A DNA stretch of 64,000 bases from positions 682,001 to 746,000 of the forward strand of contig NZ_UHDZ01000001.1 of NCBI RefSeq assembly GCF_900458815.1, given 5' to 3'. The stretch's first letter is position 1, and every line of letters starts with the position of its first letter. The position numbers and the translations under genes were made by a program. Of the stretch, positions 46,621 through 56,016 are shown in pieces. Under the pieces are notes generated by a model that saw nothing but the letters and a program-made list of their open reading frames with translations, did no database searches and was not told the origin of the DNA. The DNA comes from Staphylococcus saccharolyticus. Lineage in GTDB: Bacteria; Bacillota; Bacilli; Staphylococcales; Staphylococcaceae.

Positions 46621-47628
46621 ATGAATAACAATCAACAAATTGTTTTTAATAAAGTACCTGAGGGTATGCCTCAAGATGATACTTTTAAATATGAGGATAC
46701 TGAAGTTATAGAACCTTCAGGTCATGAAGTACAATTAAAGACATTATATATTTCAGTAGATCCGTATATGAGAGGACGTATGACAAATGTAGATTCATAT
46801 GTGAATCCTTTTAAACAAGGAGAGCCATTCAACGGGCACATTGTAACTAAAGTATTAAAATCAAATGCCAATGAATTTCAAGAAGGAGATATCGTTGTAG
46901 GGATGCTCCCTTGGAAGAAAATTAATACAGTAAATAGTCAACAAGTGAATAAAGTACCTTCAACTGATGTTCCGCTTTATTTATATTTAAGTGTCTTAGG
47001 AATGCCTGGACAAACAGCTTATCATGGTTTGTTAAATATTGGAGAACCACAAGAAGGCGAGACAGTTGTAGTCTCTGCAGCATCAGGAGCAGTTGGTTCA
47101 GTAGTAGGTCAAATTGCTAAAATTAAAGGTTGCAAAGTCGTAGGTATTGCCGGTGGAGACAAAAAAGTGAGTTATCTCACTGAAGAATTAAACTTTGATG
47201 GTGGAATCGATTACAAAAAAGATAATTTTGCACAAGCGCTTAGAGAAGCTGTGCCGAATGGTATAGATGTTTACTATGAAAATGTAGGTGGTGAAATAGG
47301 AGACGAAGTCTTCAAACATCTTAATACTCATGCTAGAATACCAGTATGTGGGGCTATTTCTTCTTACAATCACCCAGAAAAAGACATAGGTACAAGAATT
47401 CAAGGAACACTTATTAAAAAACAAGCAATGATGAGAGGTTTCCTTGTAGCAGAATTTGCTGATGATTTTAAAAATGCTAGTGAACAACTTGCGAAATGGG
47501 TACAAGAAGGTAAAATCAAAACGGAAGTGTCAATTGAAGAAGGGTTTGATAGAGTACCCAAAGCTTTCAGAAACTTATTGACTGGAGATAATTTTGGTAA
47601 GCAAGTCATTAAAGTCGCTGATGATTAG
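46621..47628 (+). CDS. NADP-dependent oxidoreductase (MDR superfamily, leukotriene B4 dehydrogenase/CurA-like)
   Basis: 335 residues, complete. Zinc-independent medium-chain reductase: YISVDPYMRGRM (residues about 42-53), LGMPGQTAYHGLLNIGEPQEGETVVVSAASGAVGSVVGQIAKIKG (about 124-168; Rossmann GAVGSVVG and AASG), DVYYENVGGEIGDEV and a C-terminal VSIEEGFDRVPKAFRNLLTGDNFGKQVI. Such enzymes reduce alpha,beta-unsaturated carbonyls. RBS AAGGGTGAG. Unlike the genes on both sides it is intact. The 13-bp repeats before its promoter suggest a dedicated regulator. Confidence 0.9.
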   Translation: MNNNQQIVFNKVPEGMPQDDTFKYEDTEVIEPSGHEVQLKTLYISVDPYMRGRMTNVDSYVNPFKQGEPFNGHIVTKVLKSNANEFQEGDIVVGMLPWKKINTVNSQQVNKVPSTDVPLYLYLSVLGMPGQTAYHGLLNIGEPQEGETVVVSAASGAVGSVVGQIAKIKGCKVVGIAGGDKKVSYLTEELNFDGGIDYKKDNFAQALREAVPNGIDVYYENVGGEIGDEVFKHLNTHARIPVCGAISSYNHPEKDIGTRIQGTLIKKQAMMRGFLVAEFADDFKNASEQLAKWVQEGKIKTEVSIEEGFDRVPKAFRNLLTGDNFGKQVIKVADD

Positions 47629-48165
47629 AGGTTTAAACTATAAGTACTTTTAATCTAGAAAATTTATTGATAACGTTCCAGAAGTAAAGTTTTTATTAGA
47701 AGAGGGCTTCTTAGCCAAATGATGGTGAAACATAAATCGTAATTATAGATGATTAAACATATTCATAATTATTGACTGATAAATAATGAGATTAACTCGT
47801 GATTTTCATTTTTAAATTGGAAACCTCAACTCAAGATTATCCTTAAATCAATTTTTAAACTGAGTAATTTTGGGAACGAAACTACAACAAAAAGAATTTC
47901 ATAACGAAATTTTACAGACAAAGCATGTTGGGTAAAAGTAGGTTTGTGAATTTAAAATGAATGCTGTCCAACTTTAAACAAGTATCGTAAACTAGGTTGG
48001 TATTAAGTTAATAACATTTCCGAAAAAACTTTGCTCATTGTTTGATTTTACATAAAACCTAAATGCAGTAGTCGAAATTATATTGTTAACTTAATGCTCA
48101 AATTCAACCGATGTGTTCGAACTTAATGCTATAATCAATATAAATAAGTTTTAAGAGGTGGCATA
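47629..48165. other. Intergenic region with repeat copy and possible gene debris
   Basis: 537 bp without an open gene. A short stretch at about 47663-47721 translates to protein-like KFIDNVPEVKFLLEEGFLAK before stops, and may be a gene remnant; I cannot identify it. A copy of the dispersed repeat occupies 47862-47935. An 11-bp direct repeat AACTTAATGCT lies near 48088-48098 and 48120-48130, and TATAAT at 48130-48135 is a likely -10 for the next gene. Confidence 0.4.
47862..47935 (+). repeat. Dispersed intergenic repeat, partial copy
   Basis: Shares AAAAGAATTTCATAacGAAATT..ACAgACAAAGCAtGTTGGG with the copy at 38.6 kb. It lacks the ACGCTTATATCAAGC block and the terminal hairpin. Confidence 0.65.
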
Positions 48166-49181
48166 ATGAAAGCAATAGGATATAATGCGCCATTTAAAAT
48201 TAGAAGAGGGTAATCAATTTGAAGCATTTGATGTTGATATTCCGATGCCTTCTGGACATGAATTATTAGTTAAAATACAAAGTATAAGTGTGAATCCCGT
48301 AGATACAAAGCAACGACTAATGTCAGTAGACGAAGCACCACGTATACTTGGGTTTGATGCAGTTGGTATAGTTGAAAAAGCTGGTGACCAGGTATCCATG
48401 TTTGAAACCAGGAGATAGAGTCTTTTATTCGGGTTCTCCTAACCAAAATGGATCAAATGAAGAATATCAACTTATAGAAGAATATTTAGTTGCCCTTGCA
48501 CCAAATCATTTGAGCGCAGAGCAAGCAGCGAGTTTGCCACTAACTGGTATAACAGCTTATGAAACTTTGTTTGACGTATTCGGTATTTCACAAGATTCTA
48601 GCGACAATAATGGCAAATCGCTTCTTATTATTAATGGTGCTGGTGGTGTAGGAAGTATTGCTACACAAATCGCTAATTATTATGATTTAAAAGTAATAAC
48701 AACGGCTTCAAGAAAAGAAACAACACAATGGTCAAAAGACATAGGTGCAGATATTGTATTAAATCATAAGGAAAATTTACAACGGCAATTTAAAGCACAT
48801 GGCATTGATGGCGTAGATTGCATTTTTTGTATGTTTAACTCAGATATGTATTATGAAACTATGATTGATTTAGTGAAACCTAGAGGTCACATTGCTACAA
48901 TTGTTGCATTCAATGAGCATCAAGACCTAAATGCATTGAAATCAAAGAGTATTACTTTTACACATGAATTTATGTTTGCGCGTCCACTCTGTAATACTCA
49001 AGATATGATAAAACATCATAATTATTTAAAAGATATTGCAGAAAAGGTAGAGCAAGGACATTTTCGTCATACATCTACAAAAGTTATTGAAGGTTTAAAT
49101 GCTGAAACGCTTTATCAAGCATATCAAATTTTAGAGTCAAATACTATGATTGGAAAACTAGTAATCAATATAGAAAATTAG
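48166..49181 (+). pseudogene. Zinc-type alcohol dehydrogenase/quinone oxidoreductase (MDR), two frameshifts
   Basis: Start ATG 48166 after AGAGGTGG ([11 protein letters not shown]). One extra A in AAAA near 48197 shifts the frame; the correct frame runs from there ([25 protein letters not shown]...VNPVDTKQR) to about 48402, where an extra G in MF(G)KPGDRV causes the second shift. The remainder ([42 protein letters not shown], Rossmann [18 protein letters not shown]) is open to 49181. Family: NADPH quinone reductase-like, about 335 residues. Only two single-base insertions separate it from a working gene. Confidence 0.88.
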
Positions 49182-49581
49182 TGGTTTAGGAAAAGATATT
49201 TATTGATTCATTGCTTCTATATGTTTTAAAATAATTATCACACCTACGACACGCTAACTATTCGTTATAAAAAGAGTATTATTATACAGTGTTTGAATAA
49301 TTATCGAAATATTCAGTTAGAGTTAGTGACTCTTTACTAGTTAAAAATAAAGGTGACAATAGTCGGTATTATTACAAATCAATCAATAATAAACGATGAT
49401 TTAATCAATGAGTGTTTTCAAACATAGGCAATAAGGAATAGATGACTATAAGTCGTACTTCTTTAAATATTTTTAAAATTAGATATAAATTTGTTTTTTT
49501 TAATGTTTTGAAAATTATTTATAGGGTACATATTTTATGTAAAAACTTAATTCATCATTGCCTAAGGAGGTGACATGCGAG
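49182..49581 (+). other. Intergenic region upstream of amaP
   Basis: 400 bp, AT-rich, no ORF or repeat. It holds the SigB-type promoter listed below and AAGGAGGTGA before amaP. Confidence 0.5.
49505..49529 (+). promoter_or_regulatory. SigB-type promoter of the amaP-asp23 operon
   Basis: GTTTTG (49505-49510), 13-bp spacer, GGGTAC (49524-49529), close to the SigB consensus GTTTAA-N12-14-GGGTAT. The asp23 operon is a standard SigB-dependent locus in S. aureus. Confidence 0.8.
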
Positions 49582-50118
49582 GTGAAAAGACTTAAGAATT
49601 TTATTCTCGGCCTATTAATTGTTGCAATTGTTGGATTCTTATTGTTTATGTACATAAAAGATAGTCGCATCAAAAATTATCAAGACTACTTTTTACAAAT
49701 CAACTGGTTCCAACCATTATTAATTGCACTTGCGGGACTACTGATATTAATAGGTATCATTTTAGTACTAAGTACATTCAAACCTACGCATCGCAAACCT
49801 GGACTTTATAAAGATTTTGACGACGGTCATATTTATGTTTCTCGAAAAGCAGTAGAAAAATCTGCTTATGATACTATCACAAAATATGATCAAGTAAGAC
49901 AACCTAATGTTGTAAGTAAACTATACAACAAGAAAAACAAATCTTTTATTGACATCAAAGCTGACTTTTTTGTTCCAAATAATGTTCAAGTAAAAACTTT
50001 ATCTGAAAGTATCCGTTCAGACATTAAACATAATGTTGAACATTTTACAGAAATACCAGTACGAAAATTAGAAGTAAATGTTCGTGACCAGAAAACATCT
50101 GGACCACGTGTGTTGTAA
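49582..50118 (+). CDS. amaP: Alkaline shock response membrane anchor protein AmaP
   Basis: 178 residues from the GTG at 49582 (VKRLKNFILGLL), eight bases after a perfect AAGGAGGTGA; a TTG upstream of that site is rejected. Two N-terminal TM helices (residues about 5-24 and 42-65) and a cytosolic Asp23-like domain (about 75-175, KAVEKSAYDTITKY, IDIKADFFVPNNVQVKTLSESIRSDIKHNVEH). It anchors Asp23 to the membrane. First gene of a three-gene operon. Confidence 0.9.
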   Translation: MKRLKNFILGLLIVAIVGFLLFMYIKDSRIKNYQDYFLQINWFQPLLIALAGLLILIGIILVLSTFKPTHRKPGLYKDFDDGHIYVSRKAVEKSAYDTITKYDQVRQPNVVSKLYNKKNKSFIDIKADFFVPNNVQVKTLSESIRSDIKHNVEHFTEIPVRKLEVNVRDQKTSGPRVL

Positions 50119-50130
50119 GGGAGGGATATC

Positions 50131-50370
50131 ATGGCTGATAATAATAATCAAAACGGACAAGACTCTACACAACAATTAATAAATATTTTAAAATCTTTCA
50201 AATGGCGTATTATTGGATTTTTAGCATTTTTAATTATAGCTATATTATTCCTAACTCTTGGATTCTGGAAAACAATTTTAATCATTATCTTATGTTTAAT
50301 AGGAATTGGTATTGGGTATATGAAAGACCGTACACAAGATTTCTTGAATTTCCTTAATAGATGGAGTTAG
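50131..50370 (+). CDS. DUF2273 small membrane protein
   Basis: 79 residues; hydrophilic Asn/Gln-rich start (MADNNNQNGQDSTQQ) then two TM helices (about 28-47 and 49-66) and a short charged tail. Always found between amaP and asp23 in staphylococci; function not established but likely part of the membrane-bound Asp23 assembly. RBS GGGAGGG. Confidence 0.88.
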   Translation: MADNNNQNGQDSTQQLINILKSFKWRIIGFLAFLIIAILFLTLGFWKTILIIILCLIGIGIGYMKDRTQDFLNFLNRWS

Positions 50371-50450
50371 CTCTCAATATTAAAAATTTTCTAAAGAGCT
50401 TATTAAAATAAATAACGTTTATAAAATTTTAAAACAAAGGAGAATTTATT

Positions 50451-50957
50451 ATGGCAGTAGATAACAATAAAGCTAAACAAGCATATGATAACCAAACTGG
50501 AGTTAACGAAAAAGAAAGAGAAGAAGAACAACAAGCTCAACAAAATCAACAACCTCAATTTGAAAACAAATTAACTTTTTCTGATGAAGTTGTTGAAAAA
50601 ATTGCTGGTATTGCAGCTCGTGAAGTTAAAGGTATCTTAGACATGAAAGGCGGATTTGCGGATAGCTTCACTAATGCATTCTCTAGTGGCAACAATGTAA
50701 CAACTGGAGTATCAGTTGAAGTAGGAGAAAAACAAGCAGCTGTAGACTTAAAAGTTATTTTAGAGTATGGCGAATCAGCTCCTAAAATCTTCCGTAAAGT
50801 AACCGACTTAGTTAAAGAACAAGTTAAATATATCACTGGTTTAGAAGTTGTTGAAGTTAACATGCAAGTTGACGATGTTATGACTAAAAAAGAATGGCAA
50901 CAAAAAAATGAAAAAGATAACAAGGATAATAATAGTGAAAGAGAAGGTTTAAAGTAA
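50451..50957 (+). CDS. asp23: Alkaline shock protein 23
   Basis: 168 residues, complete. Very abundant SigB-controlled protein that assembles under the membrane and is tied to cell-envelope homeostasis. Hydrophilic Gln/Glu-rich N-terminus (about 1-45), Asp23/Gls24 domain ([26 protein letters not shown], about 43-68; [39 protein letters not shown], about 85-123), and a charged tail rich in Lys/Asn/Asp. RBS AAAGGAG; strong terminator downstream. Confidence 0.96.
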   Translation: MAVDNNKAKQAYDNQTGVNEKEREEEQQAQQNQQPQFENKLTFSDEVVEKIAGIAAREVKGILDMKGGFADSFTNAFSSGNNVTTGVSVEVGEKQAAVDLKVILEYGESAPKIFRKVTDLVKEQVKYITGLEVVEVNMQVDDVMTKKEWQQKNEKDNKDNNSEREGLK

Positions 50958-50977
50958 AAAACCTATAACGCATACTA

Positions 50978-51010
50978 AAAAGCACTTGAGCGCAATGCTC
51001 AAGTGCTTTT
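50978..51010. terminator. Bidirectional terminator after asp23
   Basis: AAAAGCACTTGAGC and GCTCAAGTGCTTTT, a perfect 14-bp stem with a 5-nt loop, shared with the convergent sfaD. Confidence 0.93.
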
Positions 51011-51016
51011 GTGGTT

Positions 51017-52981
51017 TTATAAATCATTGTTTCTACAAAGAGGGTTGTTTACTTTAATATACGTATATTCATGAGATCGATCTTCCAATCGCATTGTTGT
51101 TACACATTTATAATCGATAATTGGAGCAAAGATAATCTTTTCAATTTCTTTACGTTTATCTGTTGATATATGAGTCATATTTGCAAAAATATCTTTTAAA
51201 ACAATGGCTATGTGTTGCCAAATTTCATTTTCAAGCGTTTTTTGAGGTGACGCTTTAGCAATTGTGAGCACAAGTTCACCAAGATGATTTTGAATTGTTG
51301 AATAAAACATTTTATTGAAAACCGATGTGGATGAGTTTGTGAGGATTCTTGACTTTCCATGGAAATGATCAGTCGTAAATCCAGCTTGATTTAATCGATA
51401 TTCATCAATACGAAGACCTTCAAAGTCTCTAATATAAATCGTATGTAGAGAGCCATCTTCTTTAAAAGTTACTACTGAATTCTGTAAGTGTGCTTCTAAT
51501 GATATACCGTATTTTGAATATAATGGTATCACTAATCCTAAAATCGCTTTACTATAGTCTATCATCCAAGCTTTAGCAGCTTCTTCAAATAAATCGTATT
51601 TATGTGAAGTTTGGTATATTTTGATTAGCGAAACAATTGGTGTTTCTTTATTGAATGGATATGTTGCTACCAAACTTGATGGAATAACAGGTGTAACATT
51701 TTTAGGAATAAAACGGTATAAATTATTTCTAAATAAAGTACCTAACTGTTCGCTACGATGCGTCTGTATCTCTTCATTTTCATCATTGTCACTATAAAAA
51801 TGTATTCCAGCGATTTCATCAATAACAGCAGAATAGTATTTTGAAAAATCTTTATCCTGTTTCATAATATCTCTTAAAATTCGAGTAACTAAAGGTCCGT
51901 TATGAGTGGTTTGTTCTGATAACGTACGAATTTCTCCAGTAATGTGAACATTAGTTGACAATTTAATATGTGGTGATTGATCAGGGGATTTTGGTACCAA
52001 CGTTCTAAACGATAATCCTGCGTAATAAGGTATGGAATAATCGCTAATGAGTATTAATTGTTGTTCGATTTCATCCCTATAATCTTGGTATAACACGTGG
52101 TCGAATTGCCAAGGATGTATCACCATTATATGATAATCATTCAAATCAACTTTATTCGAAAGTTCCTGTTCTAAATTCTTAAACATGTCCGGGAACGTAC
52201 GTCTAAGTGAATCATTGTAATTTGCATCTAAAGTTTGTATACAACTTAAACTATGATGCAGTAATACTACTTTAAGTTGAATAGGTTGTGCAAATTCAGA
52301 AGAATATTTAAAGTTTTCAAAGGCATCCATACCTTTTCTCAGCTTGGCTCCTGGATGAATAGGATGACCTTCAATGACAGCTTGTTCAGAACGTAAATAA
52401 CTATCTTGGTTATCTTTAATGATTTTAAAAAGTGTATCTCTGTCATTTTGCATTGTGAAATATTGGAAGCTAAGAGCAAATGTCATATTGGCAGCGCTAT
52501 TTACTAAGTCATCTCTAAACTGCATGCTTGCATGATTATCTAACTTTTCATCTTCTGTAAGTATCCAGTCTAATATTAAATTTGGATGTAATACTCGTTT
52601 AAATTCATCTTCATTATTTCCTCTTCGATAGTAGAATGGACCTTCCACATCTAGCCGGTCAAATGCATGTTGTCCTGTCACTGGTGCATATAAATATATA
52701 TTAGATTTAGAGAAGTAAATTTCCAATATAGCAATAACATTAACATCATAACCTGCAAATTTACGTCGATTAAGTAACTGACTGTTATCACGGCCATGCA
52801 CTAAATTTTCTCTATGAATTGAAGTGATGAGACGTTGAGTTACTTTATCTCGTCCAACTAATATTTTATCTTTATATATAGATGCCCAATGTTCATCATA
52901 ATGTTGGAGAAACTGATAAACATTATGTTCGTCTGCGGTCATTTGGATATTTTTTTTGTTTATAAATTGATTGAAATTCAT
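51017..52981 (-). CDS. sfaD: Staphyloferrin A synthetase SfaD (NIS, IucA/IucC family)
   Basis: 654 residues. ATP-dependent siderophore synthetase that joins citrate to the side-chain amine of D-ornithine, the first condensation in staphyloferrin A synthesis. Family blocks: EGHPIHPGAKLRKGM (residues about 205-219), DYHIMVIHPWQFDHVL (about 285-300), LSFRTLVPKSPDQSPHIKLSTNVHITGEIRTLS (about 325-357; ATP and citrate binding) and YGISLEAHLQNSVVTF. Divergent from sfaA with a Fur box between them. RBS AGAGGTG. Confidence 0.95.
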   Translation of the reverse strand: MNFNQFINKKNIQMTADEHNVYQFLQHYDEHWASIYKDKILVGRDKVTQRLITSIHRENLVHGRDNSQLLNRRKFAGYDVNVIAILEIYFSKSNIYLYAPVTGQHAFDRLDVEGPFYYRRGNNEDEFKRVLHPNLILDWILTEDEKLDNHASMQFRDDLVNSAANMTFALSFQYFTMQNDRDTLFKIIKDNQDSYLRSEQAVIEGHPIHPGAKLRKGMDAFENFKYSSEFAQPIQLKVVLLHHSLSCIQTLDANYNDSLRRTFPDMFKNLEQELSNKVDLNDYHIMVIHPWQFDHVLYQDYRDEIEQQLILISDYSIPYYAGLSFRTLVPKSPDQSPHIKLSTNVHITGEIRTLSEQTTHNGPLVTRILRDIMKQDKDFSKYYSAVIDEIAGIHFYSDNDENEEIQTHRSEQLGTLFRNNLYRFIPKNVTPVIPSSLVATYPFNKETPIVSLIKIYQTSHKYDLFEEAAKAWMIDYSKAILGLVIPLYSKYGISLEAHLQNSVVTFKEDGSLHTIYIRDFEGLRIDEYRLNQAGFTTDHFHGKSRILTNSSTSVFNKMFYSTIQNHLGELVLTIAKASPQKTLENEIWQHIAIVLKDIFANMTHISTDKRKEIEKIIFAPIIDYKCVTTMRLEDRSHEYTYIKVNNPLCRNNDL

Positions 52982-53032
52982 AATTCACCTCTAAAAATTA
53001 TTTTACAAAAATAAATAAGATTTGTATAATCC

Positions 53033-53061
53033 ATATTAATGATAATGATAATTATTATCAA
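53033..53061 (-). promoter_or_regulatory. sfaD promoter overlapping the Fur box
   Basis: Minus strand -35 TTGATA (53061-53056), 17-bp spacer, -10 TAATAT (53038-53033). The Fur box covers the spacer, so Fur would block polymerase directly. Confidence 0.65.
53041..53059. promoter_or_regulatory. Fur box between sfaD and sfaA
   Basis: GATAATGATAATTATTATC differs from the 19-bp consensus GATAATGATAATCATTATC at one position. It serves both divergent transcripts. Confidence 0.92.
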
Positions 53062-53084
53062 TTTAGAAGACAGGTGGAAATTAA

Positions 53085-54266
53085 ATGGCAAAATATTTCT
53101 TCTCCAGTTCATTTCTTCTGTTCTTAGGTAACTGGATTGGACAAGTAGGGTTAAACTGGTTTGTTCTTACAACTTATCATAATGCAGTGTACTTAGGCTT
53201 AGTAAATTTTTGTCGGCTTGTGCCTATTTTACTACTAAGTGTTTGGGCAGGATCAATTGCAGATAAATATGATAAAGGATACTTGTTAAGAATAACCATA
53301 TCATCATCATTTGTCGTAACTGCATTACTATGCGGACTCACATTTATTTTTGAGTCTATACCAATTGCGGTTATCTTAATATATGCATCATTAAGAGGTA
53401 TTTTAAGTGCAGTAGAAACACCAGTGAGACAAGCAGTACTTCCCGACTTATCTGATAAAATTTCTACAACTCAAACGGTGTCATTTCATTCTTTCATCAT
53501 CAATATATGTCGCTCTATAGGATCAGCTATTGCAGGTGTTATATTAGCAATTTATCACGCACCGACAACCTTTTTAGCACAAGCCATTTGCTATTTAATT
53601 GCAGTTATATTATGCATACCTATTTGTTTCGATGTCATTTCTCATCAAACGGAAGATAAAGAGTTTTCTTTAAAAGTAGTGATGCATTACTTCAAGAGAA
53701 ATTTTGAAGGAAGTCAAATATTTATTACGTCATTACTCTTTATGGCAACAGGCTTTTCTTATACTACGTTGTTGCCAGTACTTACAAATCATATTTTTTC
53801 TGGTAAATCTCAAGTATTTGGGATAGCTATGACATTTTGTGCAATAGGTGGAATTATAGCAACTTTAATTTTACCAACTATATTAAATTACTTGAGTGCA
53901 GTTAAGATGTACTATTTAAGTTCGCTATTGTTTGGATTAGCTTTATTGGGTGTTGTAATACATAACTTGACTATCGTGTTTATGTGTATTACTTTGATTG
54001 GATTATTTAGCCAATGGGCAAGAACAACAAATAGAGTATATTTTCAACATAGTGTGAAAGATAATCAAAGAGGGAAAGTATTAAGTATTATTATGATGGA
54101 TCGTGGAATGATACCCCTAGGTAGCTTGTTAATGAGTTTCTTTGCTGAACTATTCGGTATTTTAACTACCTTTATAATAATGGGTATAAGTACAATAAGT
54201 ATCTCAGTCATTTTCTACTTAATATGGTGTATTTCAAAAGCGGAGGAAAGTAAAAATGAAACATAA
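53085..54266 (+). CDS. sfaA: Staphyloferrin A exporter SfaA (MFS)
   Basis: 393-residue, 12-TM MFS protein that secretes staphyloferrin A. LGNWIGQVGLNWFVLTTYH (about 14-32), loop motif SVWAGSIADKYDKGYLL (about 52-68), and SAVETPVRQAVLPDLSDK (about 106-123). RBS AGGTGG at proper distance. Its end overlaps sfaB by 11 nt, and sfaABC form one Fur-controlled operon. Confidence 0.93.
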   Translation: MAKYFFSSSFLLFLGNWIGQVGLNWFVLTTYHNAVYLGLVNFCRLVPILLLSVWAGSIADKYDKGYLLRITISSSFVVTALLCGLTFIFESIPIAVILIYASLRGILSAVETPVRQAVLPDLSDKISTTQTVSFHSFIINICRSIGSAIAGVILAIYHAPTTFLAQAICYLIAVILCIPICFDVISHQTEDKEFSLKVVMHYFKRNFEGSQIFITSLLFMATGFSYTTLLPVLTNHIFSGKSQVFGIAMTFCAIGGIIATLILPTILNYLSAVKMYYLSSLLFGLALLGVVIHNLTIVFMCITLIGLFSQWARTTNRVYFQHSVKDNQRGKVLSIIMMDRGMIPLGSLLMSFFAELFGILTTFIIMGISTISISVIFYLIWCISKAEESKNET

Positions 54267-56013
54267 TGAATGGCTATTAGCAGATAAAAATATACAGTAC
54301 CGAATCATTAACGCAATAATTAAAGAACATATTTTTCCTGAGGGTCTACAAATGATTGAAGAACCACAATTTATCAAACTTCAATATCATGACAATCAGC
54401 TCTTGATTCATATTAAACGTAAAAGTGCAATGAAAAGATATGAGTTTACAAAAGATATTATGTTTAATAGCGGTAAATCATCACATCTAATTGAAAGTTT
54501 AGAAGAGTTACTTAGATTCTTAACACAAGCTTTTGATATCAATATTTCAGAAAAACTTTTTAAAGAGTTAATCCATAGTAGAGATAGTATGGCTGAAACT
54601 TATAAACAATTTAATCATAGGCAATCACTTATTCATCAAAGTATGAAATTTACTCGTTTGCCTGAAGCACTAAACTTTATCACTTGGTTGCAGCATTTAC
54701 AAGATAGTGGCATAACGGGTGCTTTGAGTTATTCTGAAAGTTTAGTCTTAGAAGGACATCCAACTCATCCGTTAACAAAGACCAAGTTACCTTTATCAAT
54801 GACGGACCTAAAGGTTTATGCTCCTGAATTTGAAAAGGTCATTCCATTAAAGATAATGTTAATTGAAAAAAAACATATAGTGTCTACTTCAATGGAAAAG
54901 GATGATCAATTTATCTTGAATGAAGTAATTCCGGATCATTATCATCGCTTAAAAGGATTTTTAGAGCCTCTAAACTTAAATATCGCAGACTATCGTGTGA
55001 TGTTCGTACATCCATGGCAGTATGATCATACAATTGGTGAGCAATTTAATGAATGGATTGCTAAAAAGGTGCTGATACCTACCCCTTTTACAGTATCATC
55101 AAAGGCAACTTTATCTTTTAGAACAATGGATTTGATTAATACTCCATATCATGTTAAGTTACCTGTAAATGTACAAGCAACAAGTGCTGTGAGAACTGTT
55201 TCAACGGTTACAACAATCGATGGTCCAAAATTGAGTTATGCATTACAAGGATTGCTTCAACAATATCCTAGTCTTCAAGTAGCGATGGAACCCTTTGGTG
55301 CCTATGCTGATGTTAAACCAGATATAGCTAGACAACTCGCTATGATTATTCGTCAGAAACCAGCTATATTTGATAATGGTTGTACAATCGTAACTGCTAG
55401 CCTAGTAAATCCTAATCCCATTGATAATAAAGCATTAGTAGATAGCTATTTAGATTGGTTAGAAAATAAAGTAACTATCGATCATATTAAACATTTTATA
55501 GCTACATACACACAAAACTTAGTTCAACCTTTAATAGCTTATATCCAAGATTATGGTATTGCACTTGAAGCACATATGCAGAATACAATCGTTAATCTTG
55601 GACCTAATTACAATATGAAATTTCTAGTAAGAGATTTAGGTGGCTCACGCATTGATATAAAGACGCTACAAAGACAAGTGCCACAAATTGAAATAACTAA
55701 TAGCAGTCTCTTAGCTGACACAATTGAAGAAGTGATAGCTAAATTTCAACATGCTGTTGTGCAAAATCAATTAGCTGAACTTATTCATCATTTTAATCAA
55801 TATAATGAGGTTATTGAGCAGGAACTTTTTGATATAGTGCGTGAAGAAATTGAATTGGCAATTGATGATACTAAAGCACATGCAGATACATTAAAAAAAG
55901 TATTGTTTGATTCTACCATAACAGTTAAAGCATTACTTAGTATGAGAATGGAAAACAAAGTTAAAAAGTATTTAAATATAGAATTAAATAATCCTATAAA
56001 AAAAGAGGTGTAG
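54256..56013 (+). CDS. sfaB: Staphyloferrin A synthetase SfaB (NIS, IucA/IucC family)
   Basis: 585 residues. Adds the second citrate to the citryl-D-ornithine made by SfaD, completing staphyloferrin A. LEGHPTHPLTKTKLPLS (residues about 168-184), YRVMFVHPWQYDHTIG (about 246-261), LSFRTMDLINTPYHVKLPVNVQATSAVRTVS (about 287-317) and YGIALEAHMQNTIVNLG (about 433-449) parallel the SfaD blocks. Starts inside sfaA with GGAGG upstream; 3 bp before sfaC. Confidence 0.95.
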   Translation: MKHNEWLLADKNIQYRIINAIIKEHIFPEGLQMIEEPQFIKLQYHDNQLLIHIKRKSAMKRYEFTKDIMFNSGKSSHLIESLEELLRFLTQAFDINISEKLFKELIHSRDSMAETYKQFNHRQSLIHQSMKFTRLPEALNFITWLQHLQDSGITGALSYSESLVLEGHPTHPLTKTKLPLSMTDLKVYAPEFEKVIPLKIMLIEKKHIVSTSMEKDDQFILNEVIPDHYHRLKGFLEPLNLNIADYRVMFVHPWQYDHTIGEQFNEWIAKKVLIPTPFTVSSKATLSFRTMDLINTPYHVKLPVNVQATSAVRTVSTVTTIDGPKLSYALQGLLQQYPSLQVAMEPFGAYADVKPDIARQLAMIIRQKPAIFDNGCTIVTASLVNPNPIDNKALVDSYLDWLENKVTIDHIKHFIATYTQNLVQPLIAYIQDYGIALEAHMQNTIVNLGPNYNMKFLVRDLGGSRIDIKTLQRQVPQIEITNSSLLADTIEEVIAKFQHAVVQNQLAELIHHFNQYNEVIEQELFDIVREEIELAIDDTKAHADTLKKVLFDSTITVKALLSMRMENKVKKYLNIELNNPIKKEV

Positions 56014-56016
56014 TAC

